DNA from: RGIG464 sp045643185
GTDB lineage: Bacteria; Myxococcota_A; Bradymonadia; UBA4248
Direction: 5' to 3'
NCBI GenBank assembly: GCA_045643185.1
Contig: JAZUKH010000069.1
Span: 1-35,154 of the forward strand
DNA length: 35,154 bases
Shown here: one piece after another, positions 14,109 through 21,621 of the stretch
Numbering within the stretch: position 1 is the stretch's first letter
Layout: every line of letters starts with the position of its first letter
Translations under genes and position numbers: made by a program
Notes under the pieces: model-generated
Seen by the model: only the letters and a program-made list of their open reading frames with translations
What the model was told of the DNA's origin: nothing
The model's database searches: none

Positions 14109-15983
14109 TTAATTATAAACGAGGGGGTAGGAAACGCGTTTGACGGTGCCGCCAAACTGTCGGAATTTGAGCGACGAGAAGGCGTTGACGAGGCACTGAT
14201 CGAGTTCGCCCGTAGCCGTCGTCGTGAGGTTTCTGACGACGCCGGTCTGCTGAATGACGAAATTGACGGTGATCCTGAGACTACGGCCATTTGCGTATTT
14301 GACGAAGCAATCGGACTGTTTACGCAGAGCGCGCGGATTCATCAACTGTTCTTCGACTTCCCAGTCATAGAGTGGCACGAGTTCGTTTCCATCTTCATCA
14401 CCGAAAACGATGGTATCGATCTCATCGCCAGCGTCACCGCCACCAGCTTTTTTGGTCGTATTGAACTGTTTACGCATCGACGCGTACTTTTTGCGGTGTT
14501 CGGCTTCCCAAGCCGCGAAAGCGGCCTCGCGTTCCGCAGCGGAGGCTTTGGGGTCGAACAAGGCGAGTGCTTGTTTGTCGTCGACATTGAGAGCGACTTC
14601 TTCGATTTTTGGCAATTCGAATTTCTTTTCGAACGGCGGGAACGCTTCACTAAGGGCGAGCGGCTCAGGGGGCGCCATGTTCATAAGGATGATCATGGGG
14701 ATGAGGATGACGCACGCGATACCGATGGCGATCAAAGCCACGGTGCCGCCGAGAGCACCTTTGGCACGACGAGCCATTTTTTCCTCACGGGCCTTTCGTT
14801 CAGCGCGATTGCGATCACGCACGGGCAGGTAGGCGCGGACTTCCTCAGCGAAATCGTCGATTTCTTCGAGCGGCAATTTTTCTTTTGTCATCGTGTTAAG
14901 GATGAGCGTTTTTTCGTGAATATCGTCGCTATAGAGTTTTTTGAGGAGTCCTTCTTTATCGAAGGGGCCATAATCGAGACCATCTTTCTGGAAGATCCAG
15001 ACTTCTTTTTTGATACGTCGGCAGAGAGAAGGCGTCATGCCGGACTGATTCATATCGAAGAGGTCGATACGGCGGACCTGAGAGGCGTCGGCGGCGGGAA
15101 TATCCGCGCTAGCCGAGAGATTACGGAGATCAGCGACGCCCACGACGATGGAGGACAGATCGTTATCGGCAGGCGCGTCAACGGCAGCTTTGAGGGATTC
15201 TTTCAACCCCAAAACGTCGGAGAAGCGTTCGGACGCGTCAGTTTTGACAGCAGCGAAGAGTCCTTCTTTAACCGCCGAGGAAATACCGGCAAGGCTGGCG
15301 ATAAAGGTCTCGGCTTCGGAAGTGAAGCTACTGAACGACGACGTGCTGACGAGTTCAGAGAAGAGCAGAGCGAGCGAGTAAACGTCAGACTGTTTTTGGG
15401 AAATTTGACGTGTCTGACGAACTTCAGGCGCCACGAAATTATTGTTGAAATAGGCGTTACGGTGCGAATCGTCGAGGAAGAGATCCGCGATCATCGGGCA
15501 GATGATATTACCGATCTTCACACGGCCCTGACGCGTGACATAAATATTTTTCGGCGTTAAGGCACCGAAGATCAAGTTCTGCTGATGGAACGTATCGATA
15601 CCGGCGCAGAGGTGAGCGAGGAAGCTATAAGCGGCTTTGACACCCAAAAGCTGTCCATTTTCACGACGCATGGCGATGTGAGCCTCGAACGTGTCACCGT
15701 CGATGAATTCCATGCTGACGTAGCCCACATCTTTATCGACGACCAGGTCATACAGATTGGCAACGCTTTTGTGTGTGACGCCTTTGACGTTTTGGACAAG
15801 CCCGTTGATCGCCTCAACTTTTGCGGCGTCGCACTCAAAACAGAGCTGTTTGAACTTGTAATCCTGATTCGATTCACGATCATTGACGAGATAAGCTACA
15901 CCGAGTACGTCTTCGCCAAGGATCGCCTTTACTTCATAGCGATCAAGAATCGTATCGCCCGCATTAAGTCTGGTAATCGTCAT
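14109..15983 (-). CDS. Membrane pseudokinase with GYF_2-like and TonB-like C-terminal domains
   Basis: A 624-residue protein from the ATG at 15983, which has AAGG just upstream; an open frame continues to 16067. Residues 17-265 follow a Ser/Thr kinase fold: a glycine-loop remnant (ILGEDVLGVAY), a helix, the HRDLKPEN segment reading FGALTPKN at 139-146 (catalytic Asp and Lys lost), the DFG segment reading GNII around 158-161 (metal Asp lost), then VAPEV (184-188) and SDVYSLALLFSEL. This indicates a pseudokinase. Residues 328-385 are a GYF_2-type domain (VWIFQKDGLDYGPF). A basic stretch precedes a single TM helix at about 410-436. The last 65 residues resemble the periplasmic TonB-like C-terminal domain seen in AgmX-type Myxococcota proteins. 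It is probably an envelope-spanning adaptor, following a small lipoprotein gene. Confidence 0.8.
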   Translation of the reverse strand: MTITRLNAGDTILDRYEVKAILGEDVLGVAYLVNDRESNQDYKFKQLCFECDAAKVEAINGLVQNVKGVTHKSVANLYDLVVDKDVGYVSMEFIDGDTFEAHIAMRRENGQLLGVKAAYSFLAHLCAGIDTFHQQNLIFGALTPKNIYVTRQGRVKIGNIICPMIADLFLDDSHRNAYFNNNFVAPEVRQTRQISQKQSDVYSLALLFSELVSTSSFSSFTSEAETFIASLAGISSAVKEGLFAAVKTDASERFSDVLGLKESLKAAVDAPADNDLSSIVVGVADLRNLSASADIPAADASQVRRIDLFDMNQSGMTPSLCRRIKKEVWIFQKDGLDYGPFDKEGLLKKLYSDDIHEKTLILNTMTKEKLPLEEIDDFAEEVRAYLPVRDRNRAERKAREEKMARRAKGALGGTVALIAIGIACVILIPMIILMNMAPPEPLALSEAFPPFEKKFELPKIEEVALNVDDKQALALFDPKASAAEREAAFAAWEAEHRKKYASMRKQFNTTKKAGGGDAGDEIDTIVFGDEDGNELVPLYDWEVEEQLMNPRALRKQSDCFVKYANGRSLRITVNFVIQQTGVVRNLTTTATGELDQCLVNAFSSLKFRQFGGTVKRVSYPLVYN

Positions 15984-16096
15984 CACACATCCTTCTGTTG
16001 AGTTAGCTGATCGAGGGGTCAATCGAGTGTCTAGCGGCCATTTGGTGTCGTCGCGAAGCGCGACCACGTATTGGTCGTTTGTCCGGTATTTTCAAT

Positions 16097-16555
16097 TTAT
16101 TCTTGCCGTTCGAGCGGCAGATCGATGGTCCAGTGGCCATCTTCTTTTTTGAGAACGACCTGTATCGTCGAATCATCGTGTTTTACGATATTGACGACCG
16201 CTTCCAGATCATTCTCATTTTCGACGTCGAGTTTTTTATATTCGCGCGTCGAGGACATGACGTGACCGAAGCGGATCATTTCGTGAGCCGGTCTTTCGGT
16301 TTTTGAGATCTGGTTGAATTCATCCGCTTTTTTTTGGAGAATATCCCGGGTATTTTTGGAGAGGTAATTCCAGACGAGGTCGGTACGTTCAGCATCGGCC
16401 GACTGCAAGAAGCCGCGCAAAACGACGTCAGGATCTTCGCGTTCCCAGACCGGTGGAGCTTTACAACCGAGGCAAGCCAAGGCCATCGTGAAGAGCAAAG
16501 TGACGAGGCAGGCATAGCCGCTTCGATTTTTTGCGATGTATAACGAACGAACCAT
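16097..16555 (-). CDS. Small lipoprotein of unknown function
   Basis: A 152-residue protein with a basic N-terminus, a hydrophobic stretch (CLVTLLFTMALA) and a CLGC lipobox at about residue 31. The mature part (VVLRGFLQSADAERTDLVWNYLS) and the C-terminal strands (STIQVVLKKEDGHWTIDLPL) resemble the NTF2-like fold of DUF4878-type proteins, though I would not insist on that. It is 113 bases upstream of the pseudokinase start on the same strand and probably shares its transcript from the promoter at 16613-16642. Confidence 0.72.
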   Translation of the reverse strand: MVRSLYIAKNRSGYACLVTLLFTMALACLGCKAPPVWEREDPDVVLRGFLQSADAERTDLVWNYLSKNTRDILQKKADEFNQISKTERPAHEMIRFGHVMSSTREYKKLDVENENDLEAVVNIVKHDDSTIQVVLKKEDGHWTIDLPLERQE

Positions 16556-16612
16556 TTCGAACGCCTAAATTCCTATCCATGAATGCCCGCGAAAGGCGAA
16601 CAGAATCATTGA

Positions 16613-16642
16613 ATTATCGCACGAGCGGGCCAATTTGGTCAA
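16613..16642 (-). promoter_or_regulatory. Promoter for the lipoprotein-pseudokinase unit
   Basis: On the minus strand, TTGACC (16642-16637), an 18-base spacer and GATAAT (16618-16613), about 57 bases before the lipoprotein start and 31 bases after glmM ends. Confidence 0.55.
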
Positions 16643-16673
16643 GCATGGCACGTTTTGTCCGCTCGTCTCATGC

Positions 16674-18029
16674 CTACATAGCGGTCTCACGGGCCACGAG
16701 TGCCGCGATGGCATTGGCATCACGCTTAAGCACGTCCATGTCAGGCCCTTCGAGCATGATACGGCATTTGGGTTCGGTGCCCGAATAGCGCACGAGGACG
16801 CGCCCGGTATCGCCATAACCGGCTTCGATCTCAGCGATCAACGAGCTCGTCTGGTGGAGTTCCGCGATAGGAATCTTTCGTTCGACTTTGAGATTGACGA
16901 GGACCTGTGGAAGTTTGGTCATAACTTTGGTCAATTCGGACAAGCGTTTGCCGCTTCGTCGCATGACGGAAAGGATGCGAAGCGCAGCGAGCAGACCGTC
17001 ACCCGTCGTGGCATGATCAAACATGACGATATGTCCACTCTGTTCGCCGCCCAGGTTGTATTTGCCGCTCAACATGGCCTCAACGACGTAGCGGTCGCCG
17101 ACGCCGGTCTGCAGCACGTCAATGCCGTGTTCCTTCATCGCCAGGCGCAGACCGAGGTTGCTCATGACCGTCGTGACGAGCGTATTGTGGCTCAGTGCAC
17201 CACGTTCGTGGAGGTCGAGCGCCAAAATAGCCATGGAGAAGTCACCGTCGACGATGTTGCCCTGCTCGTCGACCAGAATGAGTCGATCGGCGTCGCCATC
17301 GAGCGTGATGCCCACATCAGCATGGTGTACGCGCACGAGTTCGGCGCAGTGTTCGGGATAGAGCGCACCGACGCCATCATTGATATTATAGCCATTGGGT
17401 TCGACGCCCGTCACAATGACGTCGGCACCAAGTTCTTCAAGCACGGTCGGAGCGATCTTGTAAGCAGCGCCGTTGGCGCAGTCGACGACGATCTTCATGC
17501 CTTCCAGCGTGAGTTCGCGGTCGAAGTTTGACTTCAAAAACGCATTATAGCGCCCCAACACGTCGTCGAGGCGACGCGAACGACCGATCTGTTCCGGAGA
17601 CATCATGCGGTCAAGCGACTCAGGATCCACGAGTGCCTTTTCGATCGATTCTTCGACCTCGTCGGGAAGCTTGAACCCGGTCGGGCCAAAGACCTTGATG
17701 CCGTTATCCTGATACGGATTGTGCGAAGCGCTGATGACGACGCCCACGTCGCACCGCATCGCCTGAGTCAGGTGCGCGATCGCCGGTGTCGGCATCGGGC
17801 CCGTAAACAACACGTCGCCGTTCATCGCGTTGATGCCGGCTGCCAACGCCTGCTCAAACATATAGCCGGAACGGCGCGTATCCTTGCCGATCAACGCCTT
17901 AAACGTCGCACCTCGTTTTGGAAAATGCGCCACCAAAGCGCGACCCAAATTCATCGCGATATCGGCGGTCATCGGGAACTGATTGGCTAAACCACGAATA
18001 CCGTCCGTTCCAAAAAACTTTCTACCCAT
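16674..18029 (-). CDS. glmM: Phosphoglucosamine mutase GlmM
   Basis: A 451-residue enzyme converting glucosamine-6-phosphate to glucosamine-1-phosphate on the way to UDP-GlcNAc for peptidoglycan and LPS. The start at 18029 gives the canonical MGRKFFGTDGIRG and has AAGGA nine bases upstream; a TTG at 18035 is the only nearby alternative. Active-site Ser102 lies in ISASHNP (99-105), the metal loop is DGDADR (244-249), the sugar loop GEQSGH (328-333) and the phosphate loop RYSGTEP (414-420). All key residues are intact and the length is standard. The usual partners folP and ftsH are not adjacent. Confidence 0.97.
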   Translation of the reverse strand: MGRKFFGTDGIRGLANQFPMTADIAMNLGRALVAHFPKRGATFKALIGKDTRRSGYMFEQALAAGINAMNGDVLFTGPMPTPAIAHLTQAMRCDVGVVISASHNPYQDNGIKVFGPTGFKLPDEVEESIEKALVDPESLDRMMSPEQIGRSRRLDDVLGRYNAFLKSNFDRELTLEGMKIVVDCANGAAYKIAPTVLEELGADVIVTGVEPNGYNINDGVGALYPEHCAELVRVHHADVGITLDGDADRLILVDEQGNIVDGDFSMAILALDLHERGALSHNTLVTTVMSNLGLRLAMKEHGIDVLQTGVGDRYVVEAMLSGKYNLGGEQSGHIVMFDHATTGDGLLAALRILSVMRRSGKRLSELTKVMTKLPQVLVNLKVERKIPIAELHQTSSLIAEIEAGYGDTGRVLVRYSGTEPKCRIMLEGPDMDVLKRDANAIAALVARETAM

Positions 18030-18342
18030 ATTCAACCATCCTTGGTGATCATTCTGGTGATTCTATATCTACTTCGTTGTCATCGACACACTCGTCCACT
18101 CGAAGTCCGTTCCGAGCAAAATGACAATTTGACTGGTTTTAACACATTGTGCCACCTCCGTTTCAAAAAAATACAAACTTAATTTTCTAGACATAATTCT
18201 CAAATAATCATTGACGCTATATAGCCCGTGTGCCAAAAGACTCGCCTCGGTCAGCTCCGAAAAATTTTTAACAGGGGCTATGACTAAAAAACATCGATAA
18301 TTCGAAACAAATACAGAATCAATGGAGATGGAGTGAGTAAGT
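18030..18342. other. 313-base divergent region between glmM and the zinc-ribbon gene
   Basis: AT-rich in the middle (about 18160-18215) and from 18265 to 18320. It holds a candidate 41-codon minus-strand ORF (18069-18194). Several AT-rich hexamers resemble -10 boxes, but no pair with correct spacing was convincing. No tRNA-like fold was seen. Confidence 0.6.
18069..18194 (-). CDS. Candidate small ORF (41 aa) upstream of glmM
   Basis: An ATG-started frame of 41 codons ends 39 bases before glmM. It encodes a short peptide with a hydrophobic centre (SQIVILLGTDF). The ribosome binding site is weak (GAG, five bases upstream). It could be a leader peptide, a gene remnant or chance. I do not recognise it. 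Confidence 0.2.
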   Translation of the reverse strand: MSRKLSLYFFETEVAQCVKTSQIVILLGTDFEWTSVSMTTK

Positions 18343-18822
18343 ATGAGTAAACGCGACGCAGAAGAAAGAGACTACGACGACGAACTCGAGAGCGAAGATG
18401 AATATGGCGACGACGAACTGGAAAACGAGGTCGAGCAAGTTCTGATCGAAGAATGGTGCCCGAACTGCCAGCAGATCACCTCGCACGCGGCAGACAACCG
18501 CAAATCCAAAAAGATCGTTTGTGCGGTCTGTAATCACGAGCATGTGCGTGAAAAACTTCCGCCTGAATCCGCGCCGATCGTCCGAGGCCTGTTGACGAAG
18601 AAAGAGAAAGAAGACAAAGGCCTTTTGCGTGACAAATGGGAGCACTTGACCAACGTTCCGGACAGTGACGTGAAAAAATACACGATCCACGTCATTTTGA
18701 ACGAAGGCGACGTGCTCAACCATGTCAAATTCGGCCGCGGCGTCGTGGTTGAACGCCTTGACAAAACCAAGGTCGAAGTTCTGTTCAAGGACGAGCTGAA
18801 ATTGCTTGTCTGTTGCAAGTAA
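18343..18822 (+). CDS. Zinc-ribbon protein with C-terminal Tudor-like (CarD/UvrD-type) motif
   Basis: A 159-residue protein. Residues 5-36 are strongly acidic. A zinc ribbon follows, with CPNC (39-42) and CAVC (60-63). The C-terminus (121-156) reads EGDVLNHVKFGRGVVVERLDK then VEVLFKDELKLL, the pattern of the small beta-barrel found at the C-terminus of UvrD/PcrA helicases and in CarD-like proteins, which often contacts RNA polymerase. The role is not known; an RNA polymerase- or nucleic acid-associated regulator is an inference from the two modules. The start has GGAG nine bases upstream, and a strong terminator follows. Confidence 0.75.
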   Translation: MSKRDAEERDYDDELESEDEYGDDELENEVEQVLIEEWCPNCQQITSHAADNRKSKKIVCAVCNHEHVREKLPPESAPIVRGLLTKKEKEDKGLLRDKWEHLTNVPDSDVKKYTIHVILNEGDVLNHVKFGRGVVVERLDKTKVEVLFKDELKLLVCCK

Positions 18823-18826
18823 TGCT

Positions 18827-18861
18827 TAAAAAAAAGCGGCGCCTCGACGCCGCTTTTTTTT
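18827..18861 (+). terminator. Terminator after the zinc-ribbon gene
   Basis: GCGGCG / CGCCGC stem (18836-18853) flanked by A8 and T8. Strong and probably bidirectional. Confidence 0.95.
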
Positions 18862-18896
18862 GATTTTGCGCCAAACGGCGTCTGGAAACATGACCG

Positions 18897-20039
18897 ATGA
18901 ATCAAATACCGTGGTTTGAGCGACTGAATGAATTTGCCGAAGAAACGGGTTACACGGCGCCAGTGCTTGAAGAAGGCTTTCGACGCGTGTGGGCGCATCT
19001 GACGGCATCCAACATAAAGCAACTGATCGAGAACGAAGCGCCGACCTTGCTTTCGCGCGCGCCGCTCGAATTCTGGATAGATGCCCAAACGCCATTTAGC
19101 GAGCGTCAACGTCTGTCACCGCCACTGGTGAGCGACCAGATGCTGTTGGTCACAGCCAGCACGGTGCCCTCAGCGGCGTTCCAGGACGCGTTAATGCCGC
19201 TCATTTTACCGATGCGGGTGACCTTGAGGCCGGCGCACAACCTCGTTCGTCTGATGCAAGCCTTGGTCGAGCACGTTCAGCAATACGCGCCGGCCTTGGG
19301 CGAACGCCTGTCGGTCGTGCCGGCTGACCATGACGAAGCCGCGCTCAAAAAGCTGGTCGAAGCACACAAGCTCGTGAACGTGAGCGGCAGTGACAACACG
19401 ATCGCACGTTATCGCGCGCTTTTGGCACACGGTGCACGCCTCATCGAACACGGTCATCGCGTTTCGGCCGTGATCTTTCAAAAAAACGAAGTAGAAAGTC
19501 TCACGGACGCAGAAATCGACGCGTTAGCGCGCGATGCCTCGCTTTGGGATCAAACCGGTTGTTTGTCGCCCAAACTGATCTTTGCCGAAACGACGTTCGA
19601 ATCGGCGCAGCACCTGGCCGAACGTCTGATCGCAGCGTTGGACCGCGTCGGTCAAATTTGGCCCGAAGCATCGCCCGACCTGACTCAGCTAGCCCAACAA
19701 ACCATGACATTGCGCATGCGTCTGTTTGACGGCGCGGCGGTGTTCCGCGCTCAAACCAATCACGACGCCGTCATCGTCAACGCTCCGGGCGCAGCGCTTG
19801 AACCCGTGCTGCTTCCACGCACGCTGAGCGTGTTTTGCGTCGACGATGCTCGTCAGTCTGCCCACGTTGTGGCGCCCCACGGCCAATGTTTATGCACGCG
19901 TCAACCGCTGGCCGAAACCGACCAACAACGTTTTCGCGCCGACGGCTACAACTATTTTTGTACACTCGGCCAAATGCAAGACCCACCGCTCAACTGGTTT
20001 CACGACAGCGTGGGCACGCTCAAACCGCTGTTGGCTTAA
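18897..20039 (+). CDS. LuxC-like acyl-CoA reductase
   Basis: A 380-residue protein resembling LuxC, the aldehyde dehydrogenase-like subunit that reduces acyl thioesters to aldehydes with NADPH. Supporting features are the VNVSGSDNTI motif (160-169; GSD at 164-166) in the nucleotide-binding part and WDQTGCLSPKLIFAE (217-231) around the probable nucleophile Cys222. It is somewhat shorter than vibrio LuxC (about 480). No LuxE-like synthetase, LuxD or luciferase gene is adjacent, so it is not a luminescence operon; aldehyde or alcohol synthesis from acyl-CoA is more likely. Ribosome binding is weak (GGA ten bases upstream). It converges on the M18 peptidase gene. Confidence 0.8.
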   Translation: MNQIPWFERLNEFAEETGYTAPVLEEGFRRVWAHLTASNIKQLIENEAPTLLSRAPLEFWIDAQTPFSERQRLSPPLVSDQMLLVTASTVPSAAFQDALMPLILPMRVTLRPAHNLVRLMQALVEHVQQYAPALGERLSVVPADHDEAALKKLVEAHKLVNVSGSDNTIARYRALLAHGARLIEHGHRVSAVIFQKNEVESLTDAEIDALARDASLWDQTGCLSPKLIFAETTFESAQHLAERLIAALDRVGQIWPEASPDLTQLAQQTMTLRMRLFDGAAVFRAQTNHDAVIVNAPGAALEPVLLPRTLSVFCVDDARQSAHVVAPHGQCLCTRQPLAETDQQRFRADGYNYFCTLGQMQDPPLNWFHDSVGTLKPLLA

Positions 20040-20062
20040 CGGCCAACCAGTGCCCAACCTTG

Positions 20063-20092
20063 GCACGGCGCGACATTTTTTTGGCGCCGTGC
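20063..20092. terminator. Inverted repeat between convergent genes
   Basis: Perfect 9-bp stem GCACGGCGC / GCGCCGTGC with a 12-base T-rich loop in the 70-base gap between the convergent LuxC-like and M18 genes. There is no T run after it, so it is only a possible terminator. Confidence 0.4.
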
Positions 20093-20109
20093 TACGGTAC
20101 GCGGTGCAC

Positions 20110-21396
20110 TTAAGCATAAAAACGCGTGAAGGCTTTAACACAATAGGTGTAATCGTCCACGCTACCAGTCTCACGCACGCTGTGCATTGCCAGGATCGCG
20201 GCGCCCATATCGACGCCCTGGATCGGCATCGTCGCCGTGAGGATGTTACCGAGCGTGCTGCCGCCAGCCACGTCGCTGTGATTGACGAACTTTTGGCAAG
20301 GCACCCCGGCTTCAGCGCAAATATTGGCAAAAATGGCAGCCGAAACGGCATCGCTCGCATATTTTTGAGCGGCGTTGAACTTGATCGCCGGTCCGCCACC
20401 AAGTATCGGATGAACCACGGGGTCTGATTTATCCGCATAGTTCGGATGAAGCGCATGCGCATTGTCAGCGCTGATCATAAACGATTGTTCGACCGCGCGA
20501 TAAAAATCTTCTGCCGTGCCGTTTTGCGCCAAAACCAGTCGCTGAACAAAGTTGGCGAAGAACGGGCTTGCGGCACCCTGTTTGGTGTTCGACCCGGTCT
20601 CTTCGTTGTCAAATATGGCGAGCACGCGCGTCGTGTCAGGCGCGTCCTGGTTGGCTAACAAAGCTTCGAGGCCGGCATACACCATTTCGAGATCATCCAA
20701 GCGACCGGCAGAGATGAATTCGTTGTTGAGTCCAAACGTGCACGGCGCCGTCGTGTCATACAAATAGAGGTCAAAGTCGAGGATCTGGTCAGCCGAAACG
20801 CCCAATTCATCGCAGATCAAGCGCGTCAACAGGTTGTCTTTCTCAAGTTCTTTCGAGATCAAAGCCAAAACGGGCTGCATGTTACTCTGCACGCTAATTT
20901 TGACGCCGTCATTCACCTGTCGGTTGAAGTGAATGCACAGATTTGGAATGGTGAGCAAGGGTCGTTGAATGTGCAACAACCGGGTGACGGGATGGCGCCA
21001 GTCACTGCCTTTCAAAATAACGCGCCCGGCAAGGCTGAGTGGCCGATCAAACCACGTCGAAAGAATGGCCCCACCATAGACTTCGATATTGAGTTTGACG
21101 ATTTTTTTAGCGGCACTGATCTCGGGCGAGGGTTTAATGCGGAACGTCGGCGAATCGCTGTGCGCACAAATGACGCGGAAACCAGCGTCGGCTAAAGACC
21201 TTGACCCAATTTGAAAAGCATAGACTGACGAATCATTCTTCGTGACATAGATCTTATCGCCGGCAACAATTTTACCCAATGACTGAGTCGGGTCGATACG
21301 ACGATAGCCAGCTTTATCGAGCCGACGCGTGACGGCCTGACAAGCGAGAAAATTCACGGGAGATTCATTCAAAAAGGCAAACAGATTTTCGATCAT
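20110..21396 (-). CDS. M18-family aminopeptidase
   Basis: A 428-residue zinc aminopeptidase of family M18 (aspartyl aminopeptidase type, ApeB-like), cytosolic, removing N-terminal residues from peptides. Expected metal ligands and catalytic residues are present: H79 in CAHSDSP, D234 in RLDDLE, E265 and E266 in DNEETGS, D311 in ISADNAH and H405 in AMHSVRE. The length is typical. No clear ribosome binding site is seen directly before the ATG; an AAGGA lies 24 bases upstream. A palindrome AGTCAGCGCGCTGACT about 35 bases upstream could be an operator. Confidence 0.95.
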   Translation of the reverse strand: MIENLFAFLNESPVNFLACQAVTRRLDKAGYRRIDPTQSLGKIVAGDKIYVTKNDSSVYAFQIGSRSLADAGFRVICAHSDSPTFRIKPSPEISAAKKIVKLNIEVYGGAILSTWFDRPLSLAGRVILKGSDWRHPVTRLLHIQRPLLTIPNLCIHFNRQVNDGVKISVQSNMQPVLALISKELEKDNLLTRLICDELGVSADQILDFDLYLYDTTAPCTFGLNNEFISAGRLDDLEMVYAGLEALLANQDAPDTTRVLAIFDNEETGSNTKQGAASPFFANFVQRLVLAQNGTAEDFYRAVEQSFMISADNAHALHPNYADKSDPVVHPILGGGPAIKFNAAQKYASDAVSAAIFANICAEAGVPCQKFVNHSDVAGGSTLGNILTATMPIQGVDMGAAILAMHSVRETGSVDDYTYCVKAFTRFYA

Positions 21397-21427
21397 AAAC
21401 GTTGTCCATATACAAATTTTTCCTTTC

Positions 21428-21443
21428 AGTCAGCGCGCTGACT
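21428..21443. promoter_or_regulatory. 16-bp perfect palindrome upstream of the M18 gene
   Basis: AGTCAGCGCGCTGACT lies 31-47 bases upstream of the M18 start. It is a perfect dyad without a loop, the form expected for a dimeric repressor site. No repressor is identified. Confidence 0.35.
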
Positions 21444-21530
21444 CGCCAGCCAAAGCATTTTGTTCTGAAAACGCAGTTCAGAGTTTTGCCGACCTGGTGA
21501 GCGTTCTACGAGCGTGTGAAGGGAAAAAGA

Positions 21531-21559
21531 CAAAAAAAGGAGCGCCCCGTGGGGCGCTC
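21531..21559 (-). terminator. Terminator of the RsbU-type phosphatase gene
   Basis: GAGCGCCCC / GGGGCGCTC stem with a 2-base loop; on the minus strand it is followed by CCT7. It lies 62 bases after the stop codon. Confidence 0.9.
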
Positions 21560-21621
21560 ATGAAGTAAACACGAATATTATGTGTCACGCCACAACCTGG
21601 CGTAGCGATCCAAACTCGATG

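Noticed and set aside
14067..15560. A 497-codon open frame on the plus strand opposite the pseudokinase gene
   Set aside because: Its translation is low-complexity Glu/Arg/Phe-rich, as expected from antisense of biased codons; the minus strand gives a clear domain series.
18897..20039. Bioluminescence (lux) operon
   Set aside because: Only a LuxC-like gene is present; no luciferase or other lux genes are adjacent.
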